A stretch of DNA of 64,000 nt from Rothia endophytica (GCF_928381505.1 NZ_CAKMSJ010000003.1:62001-126000); one strand, 5' to 3'; positions 49,001-58,732 are shown, counted from the first letter of the stretch. The notes: generated by a model from the sequence alone, not told the origin. A program made the numbers and translations.

Positions 49001-49735
49001 CTAGACCGTTAGGGCGTCGCGTACGTACTCGTAGACAGCTGGCACGTAGTGGAAGGGAGCCTCGCCCCACTGATGGTTAGGGTCGGCAATAGCTAGTTCT
49101 GCGGGTACTTCAAGGGTGGGGGCGCCCAGTGCGGCTAGATGTGCGTAGTAGCGCTGGCTTTTCTGGTTGGCTTCGGCTGCGGTAACGCCCATGCTCACAG
49201 GGGTAGGGTGACTTTCGGTATTAACCTCTGCCCAGGGCACCTTGATAAGACGCAACCGTTCTAGAGCACCCTGTTCCTTAAGGCTTTGCACAAGGTCGGT
49301 AGCTTTTTCTGCCCATTCTTCAAAATGTTCGTCTGCGCCGAAGGGCACGTGAGTGCCGGGTTCAATCAGGCTCATGGCGGTTTCTGAGCTCACCAGGTCA
49401 ATGGATCGGGTGACCACTTCGCCGCTATGGAACCAGTGCACCCCGTGGCGTTCGTCGAAGATATCCCAAAGTATAAGGTGGTAGCGGTTAGCTTGACTGC
49501 GCAGTCGGTTCAGTGCTCCTGCCCCCCAATCAGCGCGGAGCATTCGGGTTTGAAAGGCGTTGGCCAGTTTGATGTCTGCTGGGAGCTTGTAGCTGGCGTC
49601 GGTGTCATCTGCCAGCAGGGAGTGCCGGGCAACGTATTGTGAGACACGATAGCTGTTAGGGAAGTACTCAAAGCTGTCCCGCGCCACGCAGGAGCCGTAC
49701 ACAAAGACTGGGTGTACTTCTGTTTCTGTGGTCAT
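49001..49735 (-). CDS. DUF6270-like protein, SGNH-hydrolase pattern
   Basis: 244 aa. VFVYGSCVARDSFEYFP at the N-terminus has the Gly-Ser-Cys block of the DUF6270 group. Near the C-terminus ADPNHQWGEAPFHY resembles the Asp-x-x-His block of SGNH esterases. LILWDIFDERHGVH lies between. Such proteins are commonly found in polysaccharide loci, possibly as acyl-transfer or esterase enzymes. It is divergent from the first CgeB-type glycosyltransferase, which fits that. Activity is not established. Confidence 0.7.
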   Translation of the reverse strand: MTTETEVHPVFVYGSCVARDSFEYFPNSYRVSQYVARHSLLADDTDASYKLPADIKLANAFQTRMLRADWGAGALNRLRSQANRYHLILWDIFDERHGVHWFHSGEVVTRSIDLVSSETAMSLIEPGTHVPFGADEHFEEWAEKATDLVQSLKEQGALERLRLIKVPWAEVNTESHPTPVSMGVTAAEANQKSQRYYAHLAALGAPTLEVPAELAIADPNHQWGEAPFHYVPAVYEYVRDALTV

Positions 49736-49809
49736 GGGTTACTCTTCCCTGTGTGCTGGGTTGGGGTAACTTTAGGTATACCCTTTTTTATTTTAGCGAA
49801 GGAGCCCCT

Positions 49810-51807
49810 TTGCCTACCAAGTTTTCTGCTTCAGACGTACGCAGGGCAATCTGGCATCTACGTCACGGTGGCTTCAAACAGTTGAAGAAGTTTCGCCGCC
49901 GCCAGCTGATGTCCTCACATTTTGGCGGGGCTGCTTTTGCATCACGTGGCACAGCAGGACGCCGGGGCGTGGGTTTAGCCAGCGAGGAGGCAGTGGGGGC
50001 GGTGCCGGCTGTGGCTAAAAGCAAGAAGAGCCCGGCTGGGTACTCCCTAGATTTTCTGGCTTTGGATTACCCTCGCTATGCACCGGTTTTTGAGGGCCTG
50101 AAGGTGGCTACTGTTCTCGATGATTTTTCGGCTGTGGCTTGGGGATATGAGTTTGATTGCCTGCCCGTGACTCCCGCTGATTGGCGCGAGGTCTTTGAGC
50201 GGGAAGAACCCAGTTTCCTGCTGGTTGAGTCAGCCTGGGCGGGCAATAGTGGCACTTGGCAGTATCATTTGACGGGCGAGAGCGCTCCACGCCCAGCTGT
50301 GGTGGAGATGCTGGATTACGCGCGAAAAAAGAATATCCCTTCTGTTTTTTGGAACAAAGAAGACCCCCCACACTTTGAGGATTTTCTAGATACAGCTGCC
50401 CTCTTCGACATCGTCTTCACTTCAGACTCCAACAAGATTGCTGATTACCGCGAGCGTCTGGGGCATGACCGCATCTATCCTTTGGCCTTTGCCGCTCAAA
50501 GCGCTGTGCACAACCCGGTGCGCCCTCACCACGGGGTTGCCGAGCGAGGGGTAGCTTTCGCCGGTAGCTACTTTGCCCATAAGTACCCGGAGCGCCGTGA
50601 ACAGATGGACTTCTTGCTGGGTGCCGCCCGCACGGCAGCAGCTAAGACTAAGGAACCCTTCGAGATTTTCTCGCGGTTTTTGGGGCAGGATGAGCGTTAC
50701 CAGTTTCCCGCACCGTTAACCGAACACGTGGTGGGTAGCCAGAGCTATGAGCAGATGCTGGTGGCTTATAAGGCCTATAAAGTGTTCTTGAACGTGAACT
50801 CTGTGGTTGACTCCCCCAGTATGTGTGCCCGCCGCATCTTTGAGATTCTCGCTAGCGGTACACCCGTCGTGACCAGCGCTTCAGCAGCAATCGGCAACTA
50901 TTTTTCGTCCGGCATGATTTCTGTTGTAGAGAACACGGCAGAAGCCGAGCTTGCTGTGCGCTCACTATTACGCAGCGGTGAATTACGCGATCGCAGCGTA
51001 CATCTGGCACAACGGGAGATTTGGAGGAAGCACACCTATACCCACAGAGCGCAGCAGGTACTGGAGGCAGTAGCTCAGTTGACCGGCAGGCAACTGGTGG
51101 GTGAGCGTCAACAACCGACGGTGAGCGTTCTTGCTCCCACCAACCGCCCGGAGCAGTTGCCCCACCTGATGCGCCAGGTGGCGCAACAGACCGTCCGTGC
51201 CCAGCTGGTGGTGCTGACCCACGGTTTTGAACTGACCGACACTGAATTTGCTCAGCTGACCGAAGACGCCGGGCTGGTAGGCGCGCGCAAGCTCAGTGCC
51301 AGCGCAGAAACCTCTCTGGGTGAGTGCCTTAACCTTCTGGTGTCTGCGGCTGATGGTCAGATTCTTGCGAAGATGGATGACGATGATTTTTACGGTCAAC
51401 ACTATCTAGAGGATCAGTTGCATGCACTAGATTTTTCCCGCGCTGATGTGGTGGGCAAACAAGCCTACTACATGCACTTGGCTGGTAACAATGCCACGGT
51501 CTTGCGTGCAGGTGAGAGGGAGCACCGTTTCACGGATTTTCTGGCTGGACCCACCCTGACTGCGCGCCGCGAAGTCTTTGAGACTCACCCTTTTGAGGCG
51601 GTCAATACGGGCGAAGACACCGCTTTTTTGAAAAGTGTGGTTGCAGCTGGCGGCCAGCTCTACGCTGCTGACCGTTTCAATTTTGTGCAGGTTCGCCGTG
51701 CCCCCGGAGAGGGCAGTGAGCACACCTGGCGGGTAAGTGACGCTGAGCTTCTTGCCAATGCTCAGGTGCATCACTTTGGTTTGAGTCAAGAACACATTTT
51801 CTTTTAG
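49810..51807 (+). CDS. fused glycosyltransferase: CgeB-like GT plus GT2-like domain
   Basis: 665 aa from TTG 49810 (AAGGAG six bases upstream); a frame from 49753 exists without such a site. N-terminus is basic (KKFRRRQ). Residues about 75-400 resemble CgeB/GT-B proteins: FLLVESAWAGNSG, PSVFWNKEDPPHFEDF, FAGSYFAHKYPERREQ, MCARRIFEILASGTPVV. Residues about 435-665 resemble a GT2 fold: TNRPEQLPHLMRQVAQQ, the metal-binding KMDDDDFYG, and GEDTAFL. It is clearly paralogous to the gene at 53448 but has ordinary G+C. It probably adds two linkages to a surface polymer. Confidence 0.8.
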   Translation: MPTKFSASDVRRAIWHLRHGGFKQLKKFRRRQLMSSHFGGAAFASRGTAGRRGVGLASEEAVGAVPAVAKSKKSPAGYSLDFLALDYPRYAPVFEGLKVATVLDDFSAVAWGYEFDCLPVTPADWREVFEREEPSFLLVESAWAGNSGTWQYHLTGESAPRPAVVEMLDYARKKNIPSVFWNKEDPPHFEDFLDTAALFDIVFTSDSNKIADYRERLGHDRIYPLAFAAQSAVHNPVRPHHGVAERGVAFAGSYFAHKYPERREQMDFLLGAARTAAAKTKEPFEIFSRFLGQDERYQFPAPLTEHVVGSQSYEQMLVAYKAYKVFLNVNSVVDSPSMCARRIFEILASGTPVVTSASAAIGNYFSSGMISVVENTAEAELAVRSLLRSGELRDRSVHLAQREIWRKHTYTHRAQQVLEAVAQLTGRQLVGERQQPTVSVLAPTNRPEQLPHLMRQVAQQTVRAQLVVLTHGFELTDTEFAQLTEDAGLVGARKLSASAETSLGECLNLLVSAADGQILAKMDDDDFYGQHYLEDQLHALDFSRADVVGKQAYYMHLAGNNATVLRAGEREHRFTDFLAGPTLTARREVFETHPFEAVNTGEDTAFLKSVVAAGGQLYAADRFNFVQVRRAPGEGSEHTWRVSDAELLANAQVHHFGLSQEHIFF

Positions 51808-52192
51808 GGGCTTATAAACATTCAGAGAGTTTGTAGAGTCCGCTTTCTGGACATGACTTCTTCTGTATTAGATAGACCTACAGTTTAGTGATTAGAAATA
51901 GACAAGAACTCTATAGCGCAACTGCATGAAAAAACACTCATCTTCGCTACCTTTAGCCGTAAATCATTATCTAACAAGGGGATTCACTCTAAATTTGAGG
52001 GTAGCGAATGGTCAGATACCAACTTCTACATGTTTACCAAATATGTATCTTGGTGTATTTATAACCAGCTCAACCTCACACTTTTTATGATGAGAGCTAG
52101 ACCATCTATAGTCTCTATTTTCATTTAGCTCATATAGAATTACAGTGAACTAGAGAACTCCGCACTGCTAAACACAAAAACTAAGGAAACGC
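51808..52192. other. A+T-rich non-coding region before wecC
   Basis: 385 bp without a supported gene. It contains the inverted repeat TTCGCTACC (51943-51951) / GGTAGCGAA (52000-52008) around a 48-base A+T-rich loop, possibly the terminator or leader of neighbouring genes. TATAGAAT at about 52134 could be a -10 for wecC. Confidence 0.5.
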
Positions 52193-53446
52193 ATGCCCTC
52201 CCCCACTATTGCCTTCATAGGCCTCGGTTATATCGGTCTACCCACTGCTGTTGTTATGGCTAATCATGGCCTCAAAGTTACTGGCATCGACATTAACGCA
52301 GCCAACGTTGAGCGCATCAATCGCGGCGAGGTCACTATCGTTGAGCCCGGGCTCGAAGAGCAACTTCAAAAAGCCATTAATTCGGGTAACTTAAAGGCAA
52401 CCACCGAGATGGTACATGCTGACGTATATATTCTTGCCGTGCCCACACCCTTCAAAGATGACTACGAGGGCGACCTGTCCTACATTATGGCAGCTGCCGA
52501 GACTATTGCGCCCCAGCTGGTGGGCGGCGAACTTGTTATTCTTGAATCCACTTCTCCCCCCAAAACCACGGATAAGATGGCACAGCACATCCTGACTTTG
52601 CGTCCTGACCTTGTTGCTGATGGCGCTGAGAACCCCGAGAATAAGCCGGTTCTATACTTCGCCCACTGCCCCGAGCGCATCCTGCCGGGCTATGCAATGG
52701 AAGAGCTTATTACTAACGACCGTATTATTGGTGGCCAGACTCCTCGCGCAACTGAAATCGCAACCGAGGTTTATGGTAGCTTCTGCACCGGCGAGCTATT
52801 GCCCACTGATGATGTGACAGCTGAGATGGCGAAGCTGACCGAGAATTCCTTCCGCGATGTGAACATTGCCTTCGCTAATGAGCTGTCGCTGATTGCCGAT
52901 AAGCTCGGCATTGATGTATGGGAGCTTATCCGCCTAGCTAATCATCATCCGCGCGTGAATATTTTGCAGCCTGGCCCTGGTGTGGGTGGGCACTGCATTG
53001 CAGTTGATCCTTGGTTTATTGTGTCGGCTGACCGTGAGAACTCAAATTTGATTCGTACCGCACGAGAGGTCAACGATGGTAAGCCAGAATGGGTAATCGG
53101 TAAGGTGCGTGATGCTGCAGGTTCGGCTCCCCAGCCTGTTGTGGCAGCTCTTGGTTTGGCTTTCAAGCCTAATATTGATGACCTTAGAGAGTCACCTGCC
53201 ATGGATATCACGCAACGTCTCGCCCAGGAGCTCCCTGGGGCGACTGTACTTGCAGTTGAACCCAATGTTTCTGCGTTACCGGCAAAACTTGAGGGTATCG
53301 GAAATCTTGAGTTTGACACTTATGAAAGCGCTATCGAGCGCGCAGATGTGGTGGTCCTCTTGGTGGATCACGAAGAATTCAAGGCGGTGCCAGCCACGGC
53401 GCTAGTGGGTAAGCAAATCGTAGATACTAAAGGGATTTGGGGTTAA
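52193..53446 (+). CDS. wecC: UDP-N-acetyl-D-mannosamine dehydrogenase
   Basis: 417 aa NAD-dependent 4-electron dehydrogenase giving UDP-ManNAcA. Rossmann loop FIGLGYIGLPTA at the N-terminus; ESTSPPKTT; AHCPERILPGYAMEEL; the catalytic Cys in GPGVGGHCIAVDPWFIV, whose HCIAVDPWF form distinguishes WecC from UDP-glucose dehydrogenase (GGxCFPKD). AAGGAAA before the ATG. The partner epimerase wecB is 3.8 kb away in opposite orientation. The next gene starts one base after the stop. Confidence 0.92.
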   Translation: MPSPTIAFIGLGYIGLPTAVVMANHGLKVTGIDINAANVERINRGEVTIVEPGLEEQLQKAINSGNLKATTEMVHADVYILAVPTPFKDDYEGDLSYIMAAAETIAPQLVGGELVILESTSPPKTTDKMAQHILTLRPDLVADGAENPENKPVLYFAHCPERILPGYAMEELITNDRIIGGQTPRATEIATEVYGSFCTGELLPTDDVTAEMAKLTENSFRDVNIAFANELSLIADKLGIDVWELIRLANHHPRVNILQPGPGVGGHCIAVDPWFIVSADRENSNLIRTAREVNDGKPEWVIGKVRDAAGSAPQPVVAALGLAFKPNIDDLRESPAMDITQRLAQELPGATVLAVEPNVSALPAKLEGIGNLEFDTYESAIERADVVVLLVDHEEFKAVPATALVGKQIVDTKGIWG

Positions 53447-53447
53447 C

Positions 53448-55739
53448 ATGCACTCGACTTCTACAAAGAATTTCATTAAACATATAACAACTCCAATTGC
53501 AGTTACATCAGTAATTTTTGTTATTTGTTTAATATTAGATAATCTCCCAATAGCGCTTCTCGCTGTTCTCATAGGTTTTGCCTGGGTTACGCTCACAATA
53601 TACCGCATAGTAGACCGAAAGATACTTTACGTTGCTAGTACTGCTGCACGGGCTGGCCAAATGAACACTAATGAATCTCTGCAAAAAATAAAAGAAATTA
53701 AGAATGATACAGCTACCGTACAACGTAATACCTCTGCAACGGTCAATTCAATCAAAAGCATTGAATCTGTATTAGAAGAAAACTTATCCCTGTCACAAAG
53801 AATTGACCGTCGAATCTTAAAGAACGGTATCATTGTTGGCAACGTAGCTGGTTCAGCAGGACGTTCAGCTCCCATTATTAGAGATATTCAATCAACTGTT
53901 AATAATCTGGCTAGGGCTACTACTTCCCCTTCTTCTCATGCCACGACAAAAGCTTCATCTCATGCCACGACAACAGCAGTTTCTCAAAGTGCTGGAAAGC
54001 AGCAACCACAAATACAATTTTCCTTTCCGAGTGTTGAGCCCACCTCGGCAGAGCCTGTATTCAGTGACGTAAAAGCAATGGTTGTAGCAGATGAATTCAC
54101 AGCGCGCGCATTTGCTTACGAATGGACAATAATTGAACCCACACCTGACAACTGGAAATCAATTACTGATGAATTTCAACCTGACTTCCTTTTTGTAGAG
54201 AGCGCGTGGGAAGCGAATGCAGGAGCGTGGCGGTACCACCTGGTAGGGCAGACAGCTCCACGCGCTGCAGTCGTTGAAATGGTGGAGTATTGCAAAACTA
54301 AAGGTATTCCAACCGTCTTCTGGAATAAAGAGGATCCCCCACATTTTGAGGAATTTCTTCCTACTGCACAACTATTTGACTATGTATTCACTACCGATGG
54401 AAATCTGGTGCATGAGTACAAGAAACGGTTGGGGCATAACAATATAGATGTCCTACCATTTGCTGCTCAGCCTAAGATTCACAACCCAGCCCGTATCGGG
54501 ATGGTTAACCGAGACCGCGATATTGTTTTTGGGGGTATGTATTTTCGAGAGAAGTACCCAGAACGTCGTGATCAACTTGATATGATTCTTCCTGCCGCAG
54601 TGAAGTTTAATCTTGATATCTACTCTCGCAACTCAGGGGAAGATTCAAAATATCGATTCCCCGATGAATATATTAAAAAGGTAAGAGGAACCCTCCCTTA
54701 TCCTCAAATGCTAACCGCCTACCATGCCTACAAAGCTGTCATTAATGTAAATTCTGTCGTGGATTCAAACACGATGTGTGCACGCAGAATTTTTGAAGCA
54801 ACTGCCTGTGGTGCAGCTGTCGTGACTGGGAGTACCGGCGCTATTAGGAACTTTTTCCCCAATCAGATGCTAACGGAGGTCTCGGGGGAGGACGATGCCT
54901 ACCATAAAATTCGTGCTCTTCTAAGGTCAGACGAATACCGTGAACGACGTGTGCATGTAGCACAGCGACATGTTTTTCAACACCACACCTACACCCAAAG
55001 AGCAGTTCAGGTTATGCGACAATTAGGCATAAACGTGAACGTTCCTCAAATGAAGCGAAGCTTCTTTATTACAACCAATCGTCCTTCGAACCTGGAAGTT
55101 ATCTTCCAGAATTTTGAGCGTCAGGTAGTCGAAAATAAAGAATTGGTTATTTTAACGCACGGTTTTGAACCCACTGACCTACAGATTGAATCACTTTCAC
55201 AAAAATATAAAATTTCAAACCTGACGTTGCTATCTGCTCCAGCTTCTCAAACTCTAGGGGCGAACCTTAATCAATTAACTGATGCATGCAATGGCGATAT
55301 TTTATTTCGTATGGATGATGATGATTTTTACGGTGCAAATTACGCCCTTGACCTTGAGAACGCACTAAAATTCAGCGGTGCAGCCTTAGCGGGTAAAGCA
55401 GCTTCGTATATCTATTTTGAAGAAATGAATAGCACTGTCCTGACATACTCTAGCCACGAGAATCGCTATACAGACTTTGTACGCGGAGCTACCTTCTGTG
55501 GCTGGAAAGATACTTTTGAACGCTTCCGGTTCCCTGAGCTGGAACGCTCAGAAGATTCCTCATTCTTGGAACAGGTAAAACGTTCAGGAGAAAAAATTTA
55601 TGCAAGTGATCGGTTTAATTTACTAGTCATGCGTAGAGCAGATAAAACCACCCATACTTGGACAGTTGACGATGCAAAGTTGTTCGCCACAGGTGACATG
55701 AAATTCGTCGGTTCAGATACTCAACAGATTGAGATTTAA
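53448..55739 (+). CDS. membrane-anchored fused glycosyltransferase: CgeB-like GT plus GT2-like domain
   Basis: 763 aa, A+T-rich. Two hydrophobic helices at about residues 12-50; a coiled-coil region about 70-130; a Ser/Thr/Ala linker with a repeated SHATT unit (15-bp direct repeat at 53935 and 53959, 24 bp apart). Then a CgeB-like domain (FVESAWEANAGAW, TVFWNKEDPPHFEEF, MCARRIFEATACG) and a GT2-like domain (FFITTNRPSNLEVIFQ, FRMDDDDFYGA, SEDSSFL). It is a paralogue of the 49810 gene, which lacks the membrane anchor and coil. Starts one base after wecC, so probably co-translated. Confidence 0.8.
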   Translation: MHSTSTKNFIKHITTPIAVTSVIFVICLILDNLPIALLAVLIGFAWVTLTIYRIVDRKILYVASTAARAGQMNTNESLQKIKEIKNDTATVQRNTSATVNSIKSIESVLEENLSLSQRIDRRILKNGIIVGNVAGSAGRSAPIIRDIQSTVNNLARATTSPSSHATTKASSHATTTAVSQSAGKQQPQIQFSFPSVEPTSAEPVFSDVKAMVVADEFTARAFAYEWTIIEPTPDNWKSITDEFQPDFLFVESAWEANAGAWRYHLVGQTAPRAAVVEMVEYCKTKGIPTVFWNKEDPPHFEEFLPTAQLFDYVFTTDGNLVHEYKKRLGHNNIDVLPFAAQPKIHNPARIGMVNRDRDIVFGGMYFREKYPERRDQLDMILPAAVKFNLDIYSRNSGEDSKYRFPDEYIKKVRGTLPYPQMLTAYHAYKAVINVNSVVDSNTMCARRIFEATACGAAVVTGSTGAIRNFFPNQMLTEVSGEDDAYHKIRALLRSDEYRERRVHVAQRHVFQHHTYTQRAVQVMRQLGINVNVPQMKRSFFITTNRPSNLEVIFQNFERQVVENKELVILTHGFEPTDLQIESLSQKYKISNLTLLSAPASQTLGANLNQLTDACNGDILFRMDDDDFYGANYALDLENALKFSGAALAGKAASYIYFEEMNSTVLTYSSHENRYTDFVRGATFCGWKDTFERFRFPELERSEDSSFLEQVKRSGEKIYASDRFNLLVMRRADKTTHTWTVDDAKLFATGDMKFVGSDTQQIEI

Positions 55740-56985
55740 ATTGTTTGATATAAATAAACCATTTTTTATCGGCGTTACTCGATTTTCACTTTTCATTCCT
55801 GGGTCTCCCAATTGGAACCTTTCCTCATCCACAACAGTTGAAGAATATATGCAGAAGCTATACTCTTCTGAACGCTTAGATTCACGAATTAATATATTTG
55901 TTAATATATCGTTACCTCAGATTGAAAAAGCATCCAAAGGCCATAACGTCAGACATATAGTTCAATACTCAAGCCACCTTCCTGAAAAATATAAACTTCA
56001 ACTTGAAGATGCAAAAAATAAATATAATTTTTTGGAATTATTTTGCAACGACTCAGCAGACCACCACTCGAACATCATCAATACTGTTGCTAAGGATATT
56101 TCCCGGAACTATTCTTCAGATGAGGTGCTTTACGCATGGTACCGGGTAGATGATGATGATTTGCTTGGTACACAATTTTTCGAAATGGCATCACAGTACA
56201 TCCAAAGCGAGCACGCCGGGTACTGCCTCTCCTTTGGTAGTGGTTACACCGCATTCTACAATGAGGGCAAAATATGGGATATCCGTGAATGCTACCGTCC
56301 TAAAACTTCAGTAGGGCAGCTATATATAAGTAAATACACCAAATCAACAGATTCATTTATTGAAGCACCTAGACAAAATCATACTCAAGTCGACAAATGG
56401 GCCCCCACCATCTTAGACTCGCGATATCCTAATTTCATCACCATGCTTCATGAAAATCAGGATGGATACAAGAGCAAACCTGATGAGAAGATAATCGAAC
56501 GAATATATCGCGAACAAAATAATGCTCCCTATGTTGAATATAGCGATGCAATACTAAACCAAACTTTTCCTGAATTTAGTAAGCATATTGCTAAATCAGA
56601 GTACATTTACTTCAATTCATTAAAGAACGCCGCATCAAATACTCAATACCTCTCTACTGAACCAATCGAACTTCCTTATTCCCTTCACACACAAGGGTTA
56701 GTTGAGTTTGACTATCACTTCACCTCTTCATCCCCCTCTACTGAAAGTAGAGTTTTCATTTCCCTAGAGTACGCTGATAGTTTAAGTCGCCCTAGAGCAA
56801 GCGGGGTGTGGCAAAATTATGGGAATAAAGAGCTTGTAACAGGAATTCTTGCGAATAAAAATAAAATTGCAGGAAGGGTTGTGTTTATATCAGATATCAA
56901 AAACTTTCCACATAAAGTAAAAGTCTGGAACTCCAAGGAAACTCAGAAACCAATTTCAGTTGATTTTCTATCAATTCGTAGTTAA
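55729..56985 (+). CDS. putative glycosyltransferase (rhamnosyltransferase-like family)
   Basis: 418 aa, the most A+T-rich gene in the window. FIGVTRFSLFIPGSPNW at the start and AWYRVDDDDLLGTQFF (DDDD, about residue 140) resemble the putative rhamnosyl transferase family (Pfam Rhamno_transf). The last 110 residues look like a beta-rich domain. The start TTG at 55729 overlaps the preceding gene by 11 bp; TTG at 55741 is an alternative, and neither has a good ribosome site. Codon use differs from flanking genes and suggests acquisition. The sugar donor is unknown. Confidence 0.65.
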   Translation: MRFKLFDINKPFFIGVTRFSLFIPGSPNWNLSSSTTVEEYMQKLYSSERLDSRINIFVNISLPQIEKASKGHNVRHIVQYSSHLPEKYKLQLEDAKNKYNFLELFCNDSADHHSNIINTVAKDISRNYSSDEVLYAWYRVDDDDLLGTQFFEMASQYIQSEHAGYCLSFGSGYTAFYNEGKIWDIRECYRPKTSVGQLYISKYTKSTDSFIEAPRQNHTQVDKWAPTILDSRYPNFITMLHENQDGYKSKPDEKIIERIYREQNNAPYVEYSDAILNQTFPEFSKHIAKSEYIYFNSLKNAASNTQYLSTEPIELPYSLHTQGLVEFDYHFTSSSPSTESRVFISLEYADSLSRPRASGVWQNYGNKELVTGILANKNKIAGRVVFISDIKNFPHKVKVWNSKETQKPISVDFLSIRS

Positions 56986-57173
56986 TGCAATTATTAGAAT
57001 ACCTGCCAGCCTCTATATAACCAAGCAGATAAAATAAATGCAGTTAGAATAATTCAAGATTCAATTGGTATTGATTTGTACTATCATCTGTCAATTAAAC
57101 CCGGGGCCCCATTCTAATCTTCCTAAATGGCGCTGTCGATTGTTCTTGAAAAAAGATAGCATCGCTTTTTAAA

Positions 57174-57231
57174 GAGGCTTATTCATGCGGGGGTTGGGGC
57201 CCATGCCCCAACCCCCGCATGAATAAGCCTC
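57174..57231. repeat. perfect 27-bp inverted repeat with the same ends as the 16.6 and 32.5 kb elements
   Basis: Starts GAGGCTTATTCATG and ends CATGAATAAGCCTC, with 27 paired bases around a CCAT loop. Its first and last 11 bases are identical to the termini of the 145-bp element at 16568. It could be a minimal (solo-hairpin) member of the family; it may also stop transcription of the polysaccharide genes. No clear target duplication here (AAA left, AGT right). The remaining part of the 294-bp gap shows nothing else. Confidence 0.75.
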
Positions 57232-57241
57232 AGTAATAGAA

Positions 57242-57270
57242 GGCGGCTGGGGGTTTATCTCCCAGCCGCC
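57242..57270. terminator. terminator after wecB
   Basis: 10-bp stem GGCGGCTGGG (57242-57251) / CCCAGCCGCC (57261-57270), downstream of wecB on minus, and close to the plus-strand hairpin at 57174-57231. Confidence 0.75.
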
Positions 57271-57279
57271 ATAATTTTA

Positions 57280-58425
57280 TTACTTAAAATCAGCTAACCG
57301 CTGCCCCAGCCCAAACATCTGTTCAAGGGCTGCCACGGTTCGTTCTGCAGCACGACCATCACCGTAAGGGTTCACAGCGTTCGCCATTGACGCGAAGTGC
57401 TTCTCATCGTCGATTAGGGCAGATACTTCCGCAACAATGCGATCATAGTCTGCGCCTACCAGTCGGACAGTACCTGCACCCACAGCCTCAGGGCGTTCAG
57501 TATTCTCACGCATCACAAGCACTGGCTTACCCAGGCTTGGGGCCTCTTCCTGAACCCCACCTGAGTCAGTGAGCACAATACGAGATGCCGCAATAACATG
57601 AGCGAACTCCGCATAAACAAGGGGCTCAATAACGAAAACGTTCTGTAGTCCCTCAAGATGAAGGAGGACATTCTCACGCACCAGCGGATTCTTATGGGCA
57701 GGGAGCAAGAAACGGTAACCTGGGTACTTACCTGCCAAAGTAGCAACAGCACGGCCAATATTCTGCATTGACTCCCCCAAATTTTCACGCCTGTGCGTAG
57801 TCACCAAAACAATCGGGGCATCGTCCTTCTGGGCAACGAGTTCAGCTACAGTCTGGTCGGTGAACTCTACAGGCTTCTCAACAACCTCAAGTAGGGCATC
57901 AATCACCGAGTTGCCGGTGACTACAATTTCTTTTTCGGGTAGAGCTTCGCGCAAGAGATTTGCTTTAGAGGTCGAGGTCGGTGCCAAATGAAGCTTAGAA
58001 ATTTGCGAGGTCAGCTTGCGATTAGCTTCTTCAGGAAAGGGCGAATTAATATCACCCGACCGCAACCCAGCTTCGACATGCACGACAGGAATCTGACGGT
58101 TAAAAGCAGCAATAGCAGCACCCATCACCGTTGAAGTATCACCCTGAACAATGACAGCATCTGGTTCAAATTCAGCGTAGACCGCGTCAAGACCCTTAAT
58201 AACCTTGGCAACGATTCCATTTAGTCCCTGTTTTGCACTCATGATATTCAGATCGCGCACAGGCTCGATACCAAAGAGTTTATTCACAGAATCAAGCATT
58301 TCGCGATGCTGACCAGTTACAACAGGAATAGACTCAAAATTATCTGACTCTTCTAGAGCCTTAATAATCGGGGCTACCTTGATAGCTTCCGGACGTGTGC
58401 CATAGACAGTCATAATTTTTAGCAT
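57280..58425 (-). CDS. wecB: UDP-N-acetylglucosamine 2-epimerase (non-hydrolysing)
   Basis: 381 aa GT-B-fold epimerase interconverting UDP-GlcNAc and UDP-ManNAc. Typical sequence: YGTRPEAIKVAPII, VTGQHREMLD, VQGDTSTVMGAAIAAF, VVHVEAGLRSGDINSPFPEE, TTHRRENLGE, LTDSGGVQEEAPSLGKPVL. It supplies the substrate of WecC. No ORF between it and the ABC-exporter genes; the 307-bp upstream gap suggests its own promoter. Confidence 0.95.
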   Translation of the reverse strand: MLKIMTVYGTRPEAIKVAPIIKALEESDNFESIPVVTGQHREMLDSVNKLFGIEPVRDLNIMSAKQGLNGIVAKVIKGLDAVYAEFEPDAVIVQGDTSTVMGAAIAAFNRQIPVVHVEAGLRSGDINSPFPEEANRKLTSQISKLHLAPTSTSKANLLREALPEKEIVVTGNSVIDALLEVVEKPVEFTDQTVAELVAQKDDAPIVLVTTHRRENLGESMQNIGRAVATLAGKYPGYRFLLPAHKNPLVRENVLLHLEGLQNVFVIEPLVYAEFAHVIAASRIVLTDSGGVQEEAPSLGKPVLVMRENTERPEAVGAGTVRLVGADYDRIVAEVSALIDDEKHFASMANAVNPYGDGRAAERTVAALEQMFGLGQRLADFK

Positions 58426-58732
58426 GTCTTGTGATATTTCTTTCTAGGTGTGCTGATGCGACGAAACGAGCGTCTCAAATAAGTGCAGGTATTCAGCAAG
58501 AAGCTGTTTCATCTGGCAGAGATACCTATAGCAGATTTTAATGACCGAAGTCTGTTGATTTGTTTACATCTGTTAGGGGGATATAGGGAGTTTAAACAGG
58601 GGTAACGGAGGGGTAGTTACAAATTTACCTCTTTATATTTTTTATAGATTGCTGATTTGTAATGAAGTGTAAAGATAGGTTCAGCACCAAGGCATAGTCT
58701 AGAGGAACATTTTTTTTGCTGAGTCTCAGGTC
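58426..58732. other. non-coding region between the polysaccharide ABC genes and wecB
   Basis: A+T-rich 307 bp without a supported gene. A GTAAC...GTTAC repeat (around 58602-58620) and CTGAGACTCAG near 58718-58728 are the only symmetric features. Promoter of wecB is expected here; none was convincing. Confidence 0.4.

Noticed and set aside
52193..53446. UDP-glucose 6-dehydrogenase (ugd)
   Set aside because: The Cys motif is GGHCIAVDPWF, the UDP-ManNAc type, not GGxCFPKD; wecB is also present.
53935..53973. Two 15-bp direct repeats as a possible CRISPR or satellite array
   Set aside because: Only two units within a coding linker; they encode a repeated SHATT segment.
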